Counted from the first letter of the stretch, positions 40,748 to 49,813 are shown. The stretch is 64,000 bases of DNA from JAEMQF01 sp963850525 (GCA_963850525.1 CAWKLQ010000001.1:860041-924040); one strand, 5' to 3'. Program-made: numbers and translations. Notes: generated from the sequence alone by a model not told the origin.

Positions 40748-41619
40748 ATGAGCTTGAAGAACACCACAGCTACATCGTCGGATCTTCATTCATGGCCGCT
40801 GCCCGAGGGCGTCAAGACGCTGGAAGTTGGCGGGTATGAGATGGCGTACACCGAGTGCGGCTCCGGCCCACCAATTGTTCTCGTCCACGGCGCAGGACAG
40901 GACTTCCGCTTCTGGGGTGGGCAGATGAAGCCGCTCTCGCTAAAGTACCGAGCCATCGCCGTCAGCTTGCGTCATTACTACCCGGAGCCCTGGCGTGGTC
41001 AGGGCCACTTTGGAATCAGCACATCGCTGACCTCACCGAGTTCATCATCCGACTTGGAGCTGGGCCGGCCCACGTCATCGGACACTCCCGGGGTGGAACG
41101 GTCGCCCTGTATGCCGTTTCCAAGGACCCGTCCATAGCAAGATCTCTCGTGTTCGCAGAGGGCGGAATGGGAATGCCTGGGCTCGCACCGACCGACCCAG
41201 CCGAGCAAGAGCGGGTCTCCGGGTACGCCGACGCCATTGGAAAGAAGTTGGCCCAAGGCGACGTAGACGGTGGTGCGGAGGCGTTCATCACGATGGTCAG
41301 CGGGCCCGGCGCGTGGCAAGGTATGCCTGAGGCTTCCAGGCAAGTGCTCCGCGATAACGCGTGGACACTCCTCGCGAGCCTCCTCGACGCACCTCGATGG
41401 TCCGCTTTCGGGCCTGAGGACGCACGACGAGTCGAATTGCCGCTCCTCCTCGTTGGCGGGGCGAAGAGCCCGGCCAAGTTTGGCGCGGTACTGGACAGGG
41501 CGCAGTCCTGTCTACGACACGCTGAGCGGGTTAGCATTCCAGATGCAGCGCATCCGATGTCGCGCATGAACCCTTCCGCGTTCAACAGCGCAGTTCTTGC
41601 GTTTCTTGAGGGCAAGTGA
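40748..41619 (+). pseudogene. Cassette 14: alpha/beta hydrolase, frameshifted
   Basis: Frame 1 from ATG 40748 encodes PIVLVHGAGQDFRFWGGQMK up to RGQGHF near 41010. The rest, with nucleophile motif VIGHSRGGTVALYAVSKDP and the C-terminal SIPDAAHPMSRMNP, is in another frame to 41619. A single-base deletion near 41014 explains both parts. The intact ancestor would be ~290 residues. Cassette 40700-41705. Confidence 0.8.
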
Positions 41620-41639
41620 CCAGTGGCGTGCACCGCGAC

Positions 41640-41711
41640 GCCCAACCCTTCGGTCAAGCCGACGCGCTCCGGGCTGCGCCCTCCGCGCGCGGCTTACCTC
41701 AAACGTTAGAT
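41640..41711 (+). other. attC: attC site of cassette 14
   Basis: 72 bp; R'' GCCCAAC, R' GTTAGAT. Confidence 0.93.
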
Positions 41712-41824
41712 GTCGCAAACACACCCATTCCCACCGCCAGTACAAGTGCTCGCCGCAACAAACGCCAGACATCCTTAAGCGCAGAATGCGGAATTGAGCG
41801 CTCCTGCTCACCACGGAGACAGCA

Positions 41825-42238
41825 ATGAACAAGTCAACTCTGTTTCGTTCGTTCCTGGGCCTACTGCTTTTCGGCCTTGGCGTTGCCACGGGCTTGGTCG
41901 CCCAGCCCAACACAGATTCCCCGCAACGCGTAGAGAAACGACGCACCGACCTCGTTGGCGCGCCAGGCATGGAGGTCATTGCTTCAACCGGTGACTACAA
42001 ACCGGGCGAAAGTATTGACCTTCATATTCACCATGGCGTCGAGGCTGCTTACGTAATCCAGGGCGCAACGGTGCAGGCGCCTGGCAAGGACCCGATGATG
42101 CTTCCCACCGGAGCGGCCCTGCTCAATCTACGAGACGTTAAACACGGTGGGTTCACAGTCGTTGGCGATACAACACTCAAGCTATTTACAGTCCACGTCG
42201 TCGACAAAGGCAAACCGCTCTACGACTATTCCAAGTAG
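41825..42238 (+). CDS. Cassette 15: exported cupin-domain protein
   Basis: 137 residues. MNKSTLFRSFLGLLLFGLGV is a signal peptide or anchor. The cupin barrel has DLHIHHGVEAAYVIQGATVQ (His-X-His and Glu metal ligands) and a second motif around LRDVKHGGFTVVGDTTLKLF. A GGAG site precedes the ATG. Likely periplasmic; ligand unknown. Cassette 41706-42344. Confidence 0.83.
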   Translation: MNKSTLFRSFLGLLLFGLGVATGLVAQPNTDSPQRVEKRRTDLVGAPGMEVIASTGDYKPGESIDLHIHHGVEAAYVIQGATVQAPGKDPMMLPTGAALLNLRDVKHGGFTVVGDTTLKLFTVHVVDKGKPLYDYSK

Positions 42239-42278
42239 GTGGGATCTTGTCGTCGTTTGGCGCACCTCCGAAGTCGAC

Positions 42279-42350
42279 ATCTAACCTTTCGGTCAAGCCG
42301 ACGCGCTCCGGGCTGCGCCCTCCGCGCGCGGCTTACCTCATACGTTAGGC
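42279..42350 (+). other. attC: attC site of cassette 15
   Basis: 72 bp; R'' ATCTAAC, R' GTTAGGC. Confidence 0.93.
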
Positions 42351-42355
42351 CTCAA

Positions 42356-42958
42356 ATGACATCGCACGTTGACCAGTTAGACGCGGCGTATGTTGCCATC
42401 GTGGAGACCGTTCAGGGTGGCGCCTATCCACCCGGTCGCCGGATTCAAATGCAGGTGGCCTATTGCCATATGGTCATTGAGCATCAATGCGCCATAGGTC
42501 ATTTGCTCGAAGCTCAGCTGACAGGGTCTGCTTTCGCGCTTGCGAGGCCAACCTTCGAAGCATTGGTCAAGGGCCTTTGGCTATACCATTGCGCAACTGA
42601 CGAGCAATTGGAGCGCCATGCGCAAGGAAAGGAACTTGACCAGATTGCGCTTCTTACAAAGGGTCTTCTGTCAGTCAATCTCCCTGCCGTTATCACTCGC
42701 TCCCTGGACCAAGTGAAAACAAAGTACTGGGGAACGCTGTCTTCCCTGGCGCATGTCGGGCATTCCCAAGTGAGGCACTGGATCAATCCGCAAGGTGTCC
42801 AGGCGAACTACCCGGAGCCCGCATTGCATGAATTGGCAAACTTCGCAGCATTCATGGCATTGGTCGCGGGTCGAGAACTCGCATTGAGGGCCAGCAATCC
42901 AGAAGGCGTAGTCCGCCTTACAAACATGCTCCCTGAGGTTCCACCAAATGAGGCCTAA
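42356..42958 (+). CDS. Cassette 16: hypothetical helical protein
   Basis: 200 residues from ATG 42356, 11 bp after the junction; TAA lies in R'' of attC16. Mainly helical: FALARPTFEALVKGLWLYHC near residue 65 and LSSLAHVGHSQVRHWI near residue 130 recall the DUF5677/DUF6988 group. Function unknown. The downstream attC is split by an IS, which should prevent normal excision of this cassette. Confidence 0.75.
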   Translation: MTSHVDQLDAAYVAIVETVQGGAYPPGRRIQMQVAYCHMVIEHQCAIGHLLEAQLTGSAFALARPTFEALVKGLWLYHCATDEQLERHAQGKELDQIALLTKGLLSVNLPAVITRSLDQVKTKYWGTLSSLAHVGHSQVRHWINPQGVQANYPEPALHELANFAAFMALVAGRELALRASNPEGVVRLTNMLPEVPPNEA

Positions 42959-43037
42959 CCATTTACAGGGACTTCCCAACAAGTCAAGCAGACAGCGGTT
43001 TGGTTTTGGTATTCGGTGTTCCGGTATTCGCGCATTC

Positions 43038-43111
43038 GTTTCAGGCCGACCGTGTCAAGGCTGGCCGCAGGCCACCCGAAGGGCTTGGCCTTGATGCGGG
43101 CGGCCTGAAAC
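43038..43111 (-). ncRNA. Conserved hairpin in IS copy 2 non-coding end
   Basis: GTTTCAGGCCG pairs with CGGCCTGAAAC, with an inner GTCAAGGC/GCCTTGA stem. A second perfect hairpin (43127-43157, arms GCTTGTCGGCCAAG) follows. Compare copy 1, where the paired bases changed together. Confidence 0.45.
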
Positions 43112-43319
43112 CCACACTGGAGCGATGCTTGTCGGCCAAGACACTTGGCCGACAAGCCATGACAGACTTCTTCATTGCTTCGTGTGTGTGTGGCGCAAGG
43201 TGAATCGGATGCAGGCGGGCCGAAGGGCTGCGACAAAGGTGCAGACTGCTTCTCTACAGACGGCCTTGTTGCACGGGCACTGTGGCCTTGTGTGCGGACC
43301 CAGATGCGAACCGCTCAGC

Positions 43320-43440
43320 GGGGCTCCATTCCGATCGCGTGGACATCGAACGATTCGAGCCACGAATGGTTAGTCGAGCTTGCCCGCTGCCGGTCTGACC
43401 TGTCATATGCGTCTTCTGACTGATGCCTGCTGCGTGATGG
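43320..43440 (-). ncRNA. Putative guide (seekRNA/bridge RNA) of IS copy 2
   Basis: CTAACCATTC on the minus strand (43364-43373) equals the target left half TAACCATT. GGCTCGA (43355-43361) pairs with the right half TCAAGCC with one mismatch. Lies ~100 nt past the transposase stop. Ends approximate. Confidence 0.5.
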
Positions 43441-43470
43441 AAACTGTGTTGCGGCGCTTGCAGCCCGCGG

Positions 43471-44661
43471 CTATGCGGCAGCCGCGCCGCTGACATTGCG
43501 CGTAGGCGCGGGCACCGGCACCGGCACCGGCGCCGGAACCGAGGCCGGCGCCGTTGCCGCCACCGCCGGCGGTCTGCTCACATGGTGCGCGTCGAACGCC
43601 TCGCCCTTGGTCATCACCGCCCACAGGATGCGTGCATTCTTGTTGGCCAGCGCCACCGCCGCCTTTTGCCAGCCGGCTCGCTCGCGCAGCGCCGTGACCC
43701 AGCGCGAGATCGGGTCGCTGCGCTTGTGCGCGGTCATGACCGCCGACTTGGCTCCCTGGATCAGCAGGCTGCGCAAGTACGTGTCGCCCCGCTTGGTGAT
43801 GCCACCCAGGTTGTTCTTGCCGCCCGAGGAGTGCTGGCGCGGCACCAGGCCGATCCAGGCGCCGAACTGCGCGCCGTGCCGGAACTGCTTGAACTCGCCC
43901 ACCGTGGCCAGCGCGGCCGAAGCCGTCACGGGGCCGATCCCCATCAGGGTGGCAGCCTTCTTCACCTCGGCGTTGTCCTTGGCATGCGTGGCGATGCGCG
44001 CGTCGCACCACTCGATATGGGCATCCAACTCACGCCATTGCGCTTGCGCTTGTTGCACGACCCGGCGCGCCAGCGCGTTCATCTCGTTGCTCGCATCCTC
44101 GATCACGTCGGCCAGAACGGCCTGCAGCGCCGCCGGGCTTTGCGCGAAGACCAGGCCGAACTCGGCCAGCAGCCCGCGGATGCGGTTGATGCACGCGGTG
44201 CGCTCGGCCTTGAACCCCTCGCGCAGCCGGTGCACGCACAGCATGCTTTGCTGCTCGATGCTCTTGGCCGGCACGAAGTGCATCTGCGGGCGCGACGCGG
44301 CCTCGCAGATGGCCGCGGCATCGTTGGCGTCGTTTTTGCCGCTGGCGCCTTGTTTGCGATACGGGCTGACGAGTTGCGCGGCGATGATGCGTGCGTCAAG
44401 ACCGAGCGCGATGAGCTTGCGCGCCCAGTGGTGCGCACTGGAGCTGCTCTCCATGGCCACGATGCACCCGGCGGGCAATTGCGCGCACCAGGCCAGAAAT
44501 TTGTCGCGCGCCAGTGCGCGGCTGACGAGCACCCGCCCCGCGGCGTCCACGGCATGAACCTGGATCACGCGCTTGGCCAGATCGGCCCCGACGCGAACGG
44601 CTCGACCTCGCGATTCACGTTGCGCTTCACGCTGCACCCCAACTCGTGTAATCTGCTCCAC
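43471..44661 (-). CDS. IS110-family transposase (copy 2)
   Basis: 396 residues with the DEDD N-terminal and serine C-terminal domains described for copy 1 (VGADLAKRVIQVHAVDAAGR; GKNDANDAAAICEAA; QHSSGGKNNLGGITK). The C-terminal tail is a Pro/Val/Ala repeat (PAPVPVPVPAPTRN). Amino-acid sequence is identical in copies 3 and 4. Confidence 0.94.
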   Translation of the reverse strand: MEQITRVGVQREAQRESRGRAVRVGADLAKRVIQVHAVDAAGRVLVSRALARDKFLAWCAQLPAGCIVAMESSSSAHHWARKLIALGLDARIIAAQLVSPYRKQGASGKNDANDAAAICEAASRPQMHFVPAKSIEQQSMLCVHRLREGFKAERTACINRIRGLLAEFGLVFAQSPAALQAVLADVIEDASNEMNALARRVVQQAQAQWRELDAHIEWCDARIATHAKDNAEVKKAATLMGIGPVTASAALATVGEFKQFRHGAQFGAWIGLVPRQHSSGGKNNLGGITKRGDTYLRSLLIQGAKSAVMTAHKRSDPISRWVTALRERAGWQKAAVALANKNARILWAVMTKGEAFDAHHVSRPPAVAATAPASVPAPVPVPVPAPTRNVSGAAAA

Positions 44662-44989
44662 GGACTTCCCCTTTCATAGGCTTGAGATTGACGACTTCAA
44701 TCACCACCAATCTTGGCGCATCGACGCCGTTGCCCGAAGGTGGGAAGTCCCTTCGCATTCCGGTCAAGCCGACGCGCTCCGGGCTGCGCCCTCCGCGCGC
44801 GGCTTACCTCATACGTTAGAGCGCACAAAACCCGCCGACCGCAATGCTGCCGAATTGCGCACCACCCGAGCTTGTGCACTGGCGGCACCTCCTGGAACGC
44901 CGTCGGTCAATGCCGCACGCGTTCCCAGCGAATCCGCAGCGACGCGAGTACCATCGCGGCAGAACGCTGCGGGAGCCGATACCGTGCTA

Positions 44990-45289
44990 ATGCAAGTAGT
45001 AGTGGCACTAGTCCTCGGACCGTTGGGCATCGCCTCCACTTGCTTTCTTGTGAGCCTTTACTTCTGCGTCCGCATGTTCCGTCACATCCGCCCCGACAAA
45101 AGAAGCGTCTCGTATTTTTCAGGGCCGCTTGTGTTCCTCAGCGACACGCTCTACACGGAGGCAGGAAAACAAGACTTTCGCTCGTTTCAAGTCTGGTTCC
45201 GGCGGTTCGCGCTCTGGTTGGCTGCATGGGGCGTTGTCGTGCTGCTATTCTTCTGGTTCACAAGTGGCTCGCAAGCCAATGCGCTCTAA
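44990..45289 (+). CDS. Cassette 17: small membrane protein
   Basis: 99 residues from ATG 44990 (MQVVVALVLGPLGIASTCFL). Two membrane segments, about residues 3-28 and 70-90, flank a basic loop (RMFRHIRPDKRSVSYFSGPL). Family not recognised. Longer upstream frames cross the attC and are not used. TAA lies in R'' of attC17. Confidence 0.68.
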   Translation: MQVVVALVLGPLGIASTCFLVSLYFCVRMFRHIRPDKRSVSYFSGPLVFLSDTLYTEAGKQDFRSFQVWFRRFALWLAAWGVVVLLFFWFTSGSQANAL

Positions 45290-45355
45290 CCTTTCGGTCA
45301 AGCCGACGCGCTCCGGGCTGCGCCCTCCGCGCGCGGCTTACCTCATACGTTAGAG
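45284..45355 (+). other. attC: attC site of cassette 17
   Basis: 72 bp; R'' CTCTAAC, R' GTTAGAG. Confidence 0.93.
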
Positions 45356-45379
45356 CCCACAAGAACCCTTGCGCCGCCC

Positions 45380-45826
45380 ATGATTTCCATCCACCTCCTG
45401 CTTCTGGCGTCAGTTCTCACTTCCACAGCTGCCTCGGCCTTCGCTGCGCCACCGCCCCAGCTGGGGCGCTACGTCCAGTCGACCAAGGTTTGCTTCCAAG
45501 AGGTGGAACCAAACAATGACCGATGGGTACGCAAGTGTCATAGCTCTTCGCATAACCTGACTCTCAGCCGGGCCACTCATGATTACGGAGACATTCGCGC
45601 GACAATTGCCTCCGAGTTTCACGAAGGACACGCCTGTTCCTTTGAAGGATTTGGTTCCTGGAATGGCGTCGATCGCGTTTGGCTCATGAACAAAGAGTCG
45701 CAGTGCCAAGTAGTTCTGATATATGCTTCCGGAGCACTGCACACTGTTGTGAAGACCGAGGGCCAATGCCAGTCGCACTGCGGCAGTCGGGCGTCACTCG
45801 ATGGTTTAGTCCTCAAGCATCGCTAG
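45380..45826 (+). CDS. Cassette 18: secreted hypothetical protein
   Basis: 148 residues. Signal peptide MISIHLLLLASVLTSTAASA, cleavage near AFAAP. The mature part has six cysteines (KVCFQEVEP, RKCHSSSH, HACSFEGF, SQCQVVLI, GQCQSHCGS), so disulfides in the periplasm are likely. Family not recognised. Cassette 45350-45903. Confidence 0.75.
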   Translation: MISIHLLLLASVLTSTAASAFAAPPPQLGRYVQSTKVCFQEVEPNNDRWVRKCHSSSHNLTLSRATHDYGDIRATIASEFHEGHACSFEGFGSWNGVDRVWLMNKESQCQVVLIYASGALHTVVKTEGQCQSHCGSRASLDGLVLKHR

Positions 45827-45837
45827 CCTGGGATGGG

Positions 45838-45909
45838 CTCTAACCTTTCGGTCAAGCCGACGCGCTCCGGGCTGCGCCCTCCGCGCGCGGCTTACCTCAT
45901 ACGTTGGGC
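45838..45909 (+). other. attC: attC site of cassette 18
   Basis: 72 bp; R'' CTCTAAC, R' GTTGGGC. Confidence 0.93.
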
Positions 45910-45936
45910 GTCATTCATCATCCAGGAGGAGTTCAC

Positions 45937-46415
45937 ATGCCAGATCAACCCATTCCCACTGCCGTCGTGGCTGCGGAAGTAATTCCTCGCTTGGCCAAGA
46001 CCATCTATCCAGAGCCTTTCGCCTCGCGTGTCGCCGGAAGAGAGAAGCGAGTCCTTGGTGACGTCTTCGGTTTGAAGAACTTTGGCGTCAATCTAACCCG
46101 ACTCCGCCCGAAGGCAATGTCGGCACTGCGGCATGCGCACGCGAAGCAAGATGAATTCGTCTACGTGCTCCAAGGCACGGCCACGCTGAACACGGATAAG
46201 GGGCGGTGAAGCTTGTTCCCGGCATGTGCACTGGGTTCAGCGCGGGGACAGGCAACGCTCATCATCTTGTCAACGAGACGGACGAGGACGTTGTGTACCT
46301 CGAGATCGGGGACAGAACGCCGGGCGACTCCGCTGTTTGGCCTGACGACGACCTTCAAGTCATCGAAATTGAGGGCAAGAAGCGCATGGCGCACCGCGAC
46401 GGAACGCCATACTGA
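45937..46415 (+). pseudogene. Cassette 19: cupin-domain protein, frameshifted
   Basis: ATG 45937 with AGGAGGA upstream. The first frame covers AKTIYPEPFASRVAGREKRV to ALRHAHAKQDEFVYVLQGTA and stops at 46209. The second frame continues KLVPGMCTGFSAGTGNAHHL to MAHRDGTPY at 46415. Both halves match one typical ~158-residue cupin protein, so a one-base deletion near 46200 is likely. Cassette 45904-46515. Confidence 0.83.
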
Positions 46416-46449
46416 AGTCCTCACTCGGGAGCCCATAACGTCCGATGAC

Positions 46450-46521
46450 GCCCAACCCTTCGGTCAAGCCGACCCGCTCCGGCCTGCGGCCTCCGCGGGC
46501 GGCTTACCTCAACCGTTCGGC
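46450..46521 (+). other. attC: attC site of cassette 19 (compensatory variant)
   Basis: 72 bp; R'' GCCCAAC, R' GTTCGGC. CCCGC/GCGGG replaces CGCGC/GCGCG. Confidence 0.93.
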
Positions 46522-46547
46522 CCCATCAATCCGGTGTCGCGTAGCCC

Positions 46548-46582
46548 TTGACGGGAGTAGCCGGTGGGCTACACTTGCCCTG
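46548..46582 (+). promoter_or_regulatory. Promoter of cassette 20 toxin operon
   Basis: -35 TTGACG (46548-46553), 16-bp spacer, -10 TACACT (46570-46575). The GTG start is 6 nt after the -10, so the mRNA is probably leaderless. Confidence 0.7.
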
Positions 46583-46875
46583 TGCGAGTTGAAAAGACCG
46601 ACGAATATCGCGAGTGGATCGACAACCTCAAGGATCGGGCGGGAAGAGCGCGTATCTTGGTTCGCGTTGAGCGCCTGATTCGAGGCAATCCTGGTCAGCA
46701 CCGGGATCTTACCGACGGAGTGTCTGAGTTGAAGGTGGACTTCGGGCCAGGGTATCGCGTCTACTTCTCGCAGCGAGGATCAAGACTGTTGTTGCTCCTC
46801 GCTGGTGGCGACAAATCAACCCAGCAGAAGGACATCGCGAAGGCGATCCATCTGGCGAAGAATTTTCAGGAGTGA
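46582..46875 (+). CDS. Cassette 20: RelE/ParE-superfamily toxin (HigB-like)
   Basis: 97 residues from GTG 46582 (start of VEKTDEYREWIDNLKDRAGR). It matches the 'addiction module killer protein' group (TIGR02683 type): ARILVRVERLIRGNPGQHRD, then VSELKVDFGPGYRVYFSQRG, and a C-terminal GGDKSTQQKDIAKAIHLAKN. Such toxins cleave mRNA at ribosomes. The antitoxin follows 5 bp later. An upstream in-frame GTG (46564) overlaps the -10 and is rejected. Confidence 0.9.
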   Translation: MRVEKTDEYREWIDNLKDRAGRARILVRVERLIRGNPGQHRDLTDGVSELKVDFGPGYRVYFSQRGSRLLLLLAGGDKSTQQKDIAKAIHLAKNFQE

Positions 46876-46880
46876 TATGC

Positions 46881-47198
46881 ATGCCCAAAGCTGCCGCGAA
46901 GAAGTCCACGAAGACAAAGGTCACGCCATACGATGTGGCTGAACACCTCCGTACGCCAGAGGAGATGGCAGCGTATCTTGACGCGTGGCTAGTCGAGGCA
47001 CCTGACGACGCTGCCGGTATTGCCCGAGCGCTTGGGGATATCGCCCGCGCGAGAGGCATGACTCAAGTCGCGAAGGACGCGGGCCTAAGCCGAGAGAGCC
47101 TCTATCGCGCTCTAAGCGCGGAGGGAAATCCGAGCTTCGCTACAGTGCTTAAGGTCGCGAGGGCACTCGGAGTCAAGCTGCACGCACAGGCAGCATAG
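46881..47198 (+). CDS. Cassette 20: antitoxin with HTH (TIGR02684-like)
   Basis: 105 residues from ATG 46881 with TCAGGAG upstream. KVTPYDVAEHLRTPEEMAAY, then DIARARGMTQVAKDAGLSRE and SLYRALSAEGNPSFATVLKV form the helix-turn-helix typical of the partner of this toxin type. It neutralises the toxin and represses the operon. Toxin-first order. Cassette 46516-47287. Confidence 0.9.
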   Translation: MPKAAAKKSTKTKVTPYDVAEHLRTPEEMAAYLDAWLVEAPDDAAGIARALGDIARARGMTQVAKDAGLSRESLYRALSAEGNPSFATVLKVARALGVKLHAQAA

Positions 47199-47221
47199 CC
47201 GTCAGCAGTCGTGGAAATGGG

Positions 47222-47293
47222 GCCGAACCCTTCGTTCCAGCCGACGTGCTCCGGCCTTTGGCCTCCGCACGCGGCTGAACTCGACCGTTAGAG
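47222..47293 (+). other. attC: attC site of cassette 20
   Basis: 72 bp; R'' GCCGAAC, R' GTTAGAG. Inner stem GTTCCAGCCG/CGGCTGAAC. Confidence 0.92.
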
Positions 47294-47701
47294 GCCCGCT
47301 GTTTTGAATGCCTCGCTCTTTGGTCCTGCGAAGCTCATCTCCAGGCATGGCGCGCACGAATCTCACATGTGCTACTGTTTCGCATCGCTCCGCGCGCGGC
47401 TACCCTCGGCCTCTCTGCGTTTGATGTCAGCCACCGTTTCGCCCTGCACCGGGACTCACTGCCAAGGTCGCGCAACCAAGGGCATGCAGCGCACTACATC
47501 CATGGCACGCGAACCGCTTTCTCACCGTCGCACTGCGTGGCACCCCCGCGGCCGCCCGTCTCTGCCTGCTGATTGGCCTTTCGTTCCAGTGCGTGGGTCC
47601 GCCTTCGAACGTCGTGCCTTCGTTGTTGGGTCTGCCTCTAACCAGTCGGTCAAGGCGACGCGCTCCGGGCTGCGCCCTCCGCGCGCGCCTTACCTCCAAC
47701 G
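47288..47701 (+). other. Cassette 21: family B cassette
   Basis: 414 bp starting GTTAGAGGCCCGCTGTTTTG; near-identical to cassettes 24 and 30. An extended -10 TGC-TACTGT is at 47370-47378. An open frame beginning MCYCFASLRARL (47367) runs through the attC, but its ATG overlaps the -10. Rich in Arg/Pro/Ser; no known domain. Confidence 0.6.
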
Positions 47702-47707
47702 TTGGGC
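47636..47707 (+). other. attC: attC site of cassette 21 (compensatory variant)
   Basis: 72 bp; R'' CTCTAAC, R' GTTGGGC. AAGGC/GCCTT replaces AAGCC/GGCTT. Confidence 0.93.
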
Positions 47708-48273
47708 AACACGCGGCCACGGTTGAGCAATGCGTTGTCTTGCCGTGCTCCTACCGCAGTGCCGCATGAAGGAAGAATGAGCGCGCTTGCCGTCGCCTCG
47801 CGGACTCCAAAGATCCTGCGCAGGTCTGCGTGGGCTGTCCGTCCTTCGGCGGCCAGCGCACCACCTTCTTACTGTCACCACCACCGTAGCTGGCGCGTCG
47901 AACAATCGCGCTGCGTGGCTACGGTGCTCGTCTGTCGAAGTCCTGTGCACGTTCGGCGGCATGGCCTGCCAGCGTCTGAGCAAGATGCCGCAGGCACCGG
48001 CGGCGGTACACCACGGTTGCGCGTCGCGGGCATTCGGCGCAGTGCGCCGCGAACCACGGCTTCTGTGCTGCGGCACCGCACCGTCGCTTCTGCGCTTTGT
48101 GTCGCTCCCGCTGGGTATTCGTCGCCCGTGGGTTGTCACCCGCAAGAGCAGAGTCGGTGCATACTCGTCGCATAGCGCATTTCGCACACCATGGAATTCA
48201 GCGTGTCGCCCAACCCTTCGGTCAAGCCGACGTGCTCCGGGCTGCGCCCTCCGCACGCGGCTTACCTCACACG
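47702..48273 (+). other. Cassette 22: no recognisable gene
   Basis: 572 bp. It shares the family A hairpin core (47830-47861). Frames are open on several strands without domain similarity. I see no supported gene. Confidence 0.55.
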
Positions 48274-48279
48274 TTAGAG
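48208..48279 (+). other. attC: attC site of cassette 22
   Basis: 72 bp; R'' GCCCAAC, R' GTTAGAG. Stem GTGC/GCAC. Confidence 0.93.
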
Positions 48280-48685
48280 GCCCGCTCATTGGCCTACAAG
48301 CTTTTTTGCCTGCGCCGGGGTTCTCCACGGTTCACGCGCGCGAATACCCAGTGTGCTACTGTCACGCCATGCGCCGCGCGCGTCGGAAACTTCTCCCCCT
48401 TCGTTTGGCGTCAGCCAACGTTGCTGGCCTTCGCCGATCTGCCTGCAACGCTTGCCCCAGAACTTCACCTTGGCTCACTGTCTTTCGGCCACCCGAGCCT
48501 CACTGTCGCCGTCGCGCCGCGTTCAGGCCCCGCGGCCGCCTGTCTCTGCCTACGCAGAGGCCTTCCGCTCCAGTGCGTATGGCGGCCTGCGGGCGTCGTG
48601 CCTTCGTCGTTGAGTCTGCCTCTAACCAGTCGGTCAAGCCGACGCGCTCCGGGCTGCGCCCTCCGCGCGCGGCTTACCTCCAACG
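48274..48685 (+). other. Cassette 23: family B cassette (variant 2)
   Basis: 412 bp starting GTTAGAGGCCCGCTCATTGG; near-identical to cassette 28 and more distantly like 21, 24, 30 and 10. Confidence 0.6.
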
Positions 48686-48689
48686 TTAG
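48369..48689 (+). CDS. Cassette 23: possible leaderless ORF ending in attC
   Basis: 106 residues (MRRARRKLLPLRLASANVAG onward) from ATG 48369, exactly 6 nt after TACTGT (48357-48362), the spacing seen for the toxin genes. The last ~20 residues are translated from attC23 and the stop is the TAG of GTTAG. Same frame as the open frame of cassettes 10, 21, 24 and 30. Strongly basic. Could be spurious. Confidence 0.35.
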   Translation: MRRARRKLLPLRLASANVAGLRRSACNACPRTSPWLTVFRPPEPHCRRRAAFRPRGRLSLPTQRPSAPVRMAACGRRAFVVESASNQSVKPTRSGLRPPRAAYLQR

Positions 48690-48691
48690 AG
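48620..48691 (+). other. attC: attC site of cassette 23
   Basis: 72 bp; R'' CTCTAAC, R' GTTAGAG. Confidence 0.93.
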
Positions 48692-49099
48692 GCCCGCTGT
48701 TTTGAATGCCTCGCTTCTTGTTCCTGCGAAGCTCATCTCCAGGCATGGCGCGCACGAATCTCACATGTGCTACTGTTTCGCCTCGCTCCGCGCGCGGCAA
48801 CCCTCAGCCTCTCTGCGCTTGAGGTCAGCCACCGTTTCGCCCTGCACCGGGACTCGCCGCCAAGGTCGCGCAACCAAGGACATGCAGCGCACTGCATTCA
48901 TGCCACGCGAACCGCGTTCTCACCGTCGCACTGCGTGGCACCCCCGCGGCCGCCCGTCTCTGCCTGCTGATTGGCCTTTCGTTCCAGTGCGTGGGTCCGC
49001 CTTCGAACGTCGTGCCTTCGTTGTTGGGTCTGCCTCTAACCAGTCGGTCAAGGCGACGCGCTCCGGGCTGCGCCCTCCGCGCGCGCTTTACCTCCAACG
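48686..49099 (+). other. Cassette 24: family B cassette
   Basis: 414 bp, near-identical to cassettes 21 and 30; TACTGT at 48771-48776. Confidence 0.6.
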
Positions 49100-49105
49100 T
49101 TAGCC
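49034..49105 (+). other. attC: attC site of cassette 24
   Basis: 72 bp; R'' CTCTAAC, R' GTTAGCC. AAGGC/GCTTT, an intermediate between variants. Confidence 0.92.
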
Positions 49106-49813
49106 ATCTCAAATGCAGCATCCTTCCTTCTCCCACGATCGAGCTTTGCCGTCGCTTAAGGTCACCACGGATCTCCTGGAGGCGCTGGAGAGCTATCTGA
49201 TCAAGCGCTTCGCTGACGCGTTGCAAATCCCGGAGGGCGAAGTTCGTAGCTGCTTCTCGCTGCGGGTTGAGGATAGTCTGGGTACAGACAAATTCGCGTC
49301 GGTCGGACAAATGACCTCTTCACGATTTGCGGATAGCACCACTCAGGTCGAAGTTGAACTGAACTCTCCACATACGAAGGACGATCAACGACTGCGCGTT
49401 CGCCTGAGCTTCTCGAAGGGGCGCTTGTTCTCCACCCTCGCGCTTACCGTCTCAATGCCCAACGCAAGAGAACTAGTTCTCGGACTACGCCAGGGAGTTT
49501 TGCGCGTCCTTGAGCCGCATCGAACGTGGCACTGGCTCGCCCATCCGACAACTACAGGCTGGGGCGCGGGCATAGCAGTGGGCGGGTGGCTTATGTACGG
49601 ACTGATATCCACCGACGCCATGGCCCCCTATTACCCATTCCTTCTTGCGGCCTTTTCCCTGCTTTGGGTCTACCTATTTGGCTTTGGTGCGCTCTGAACC
49701 GGTCCCCGTTCATTGGACGCCACGAAGCACGATGAGCGTTATCCCACGGACGGCCGGTTCGGTCGCTTGCGATACGAACCGGACCGGCCGGCGGTGGGTA
49801 ACGCGGTGCCCGC

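Larger units (their letters stand above)
42964..44760 (-). mobile_element. IS110-family (IS1111-type) element, copy 2
   Basis: 1797 bp with subterminal GGGACTTCCC/GGGAAGTCCC. Inserted after TAACCATT in attC16 with no duplication. Nearly identical to copies 3 and 4. Confidence 0.9.
42953..44821 (+). other. attC: attC site of cassette 16, split by IS copy 2
   Basis: R'' GCCTAAC (42953-42959), R' GTTAGAG (44815-44821). 11 + 61 bp flank the IS and sum to the standard 72. Confidence 0.9.

Noticed and set aside
47690..48328. 212-codon minus-strand frame over cassette 22
   Set aside because: It crosses two attC sites and has no domain similarity; antiparallel to all supported cassette genes.
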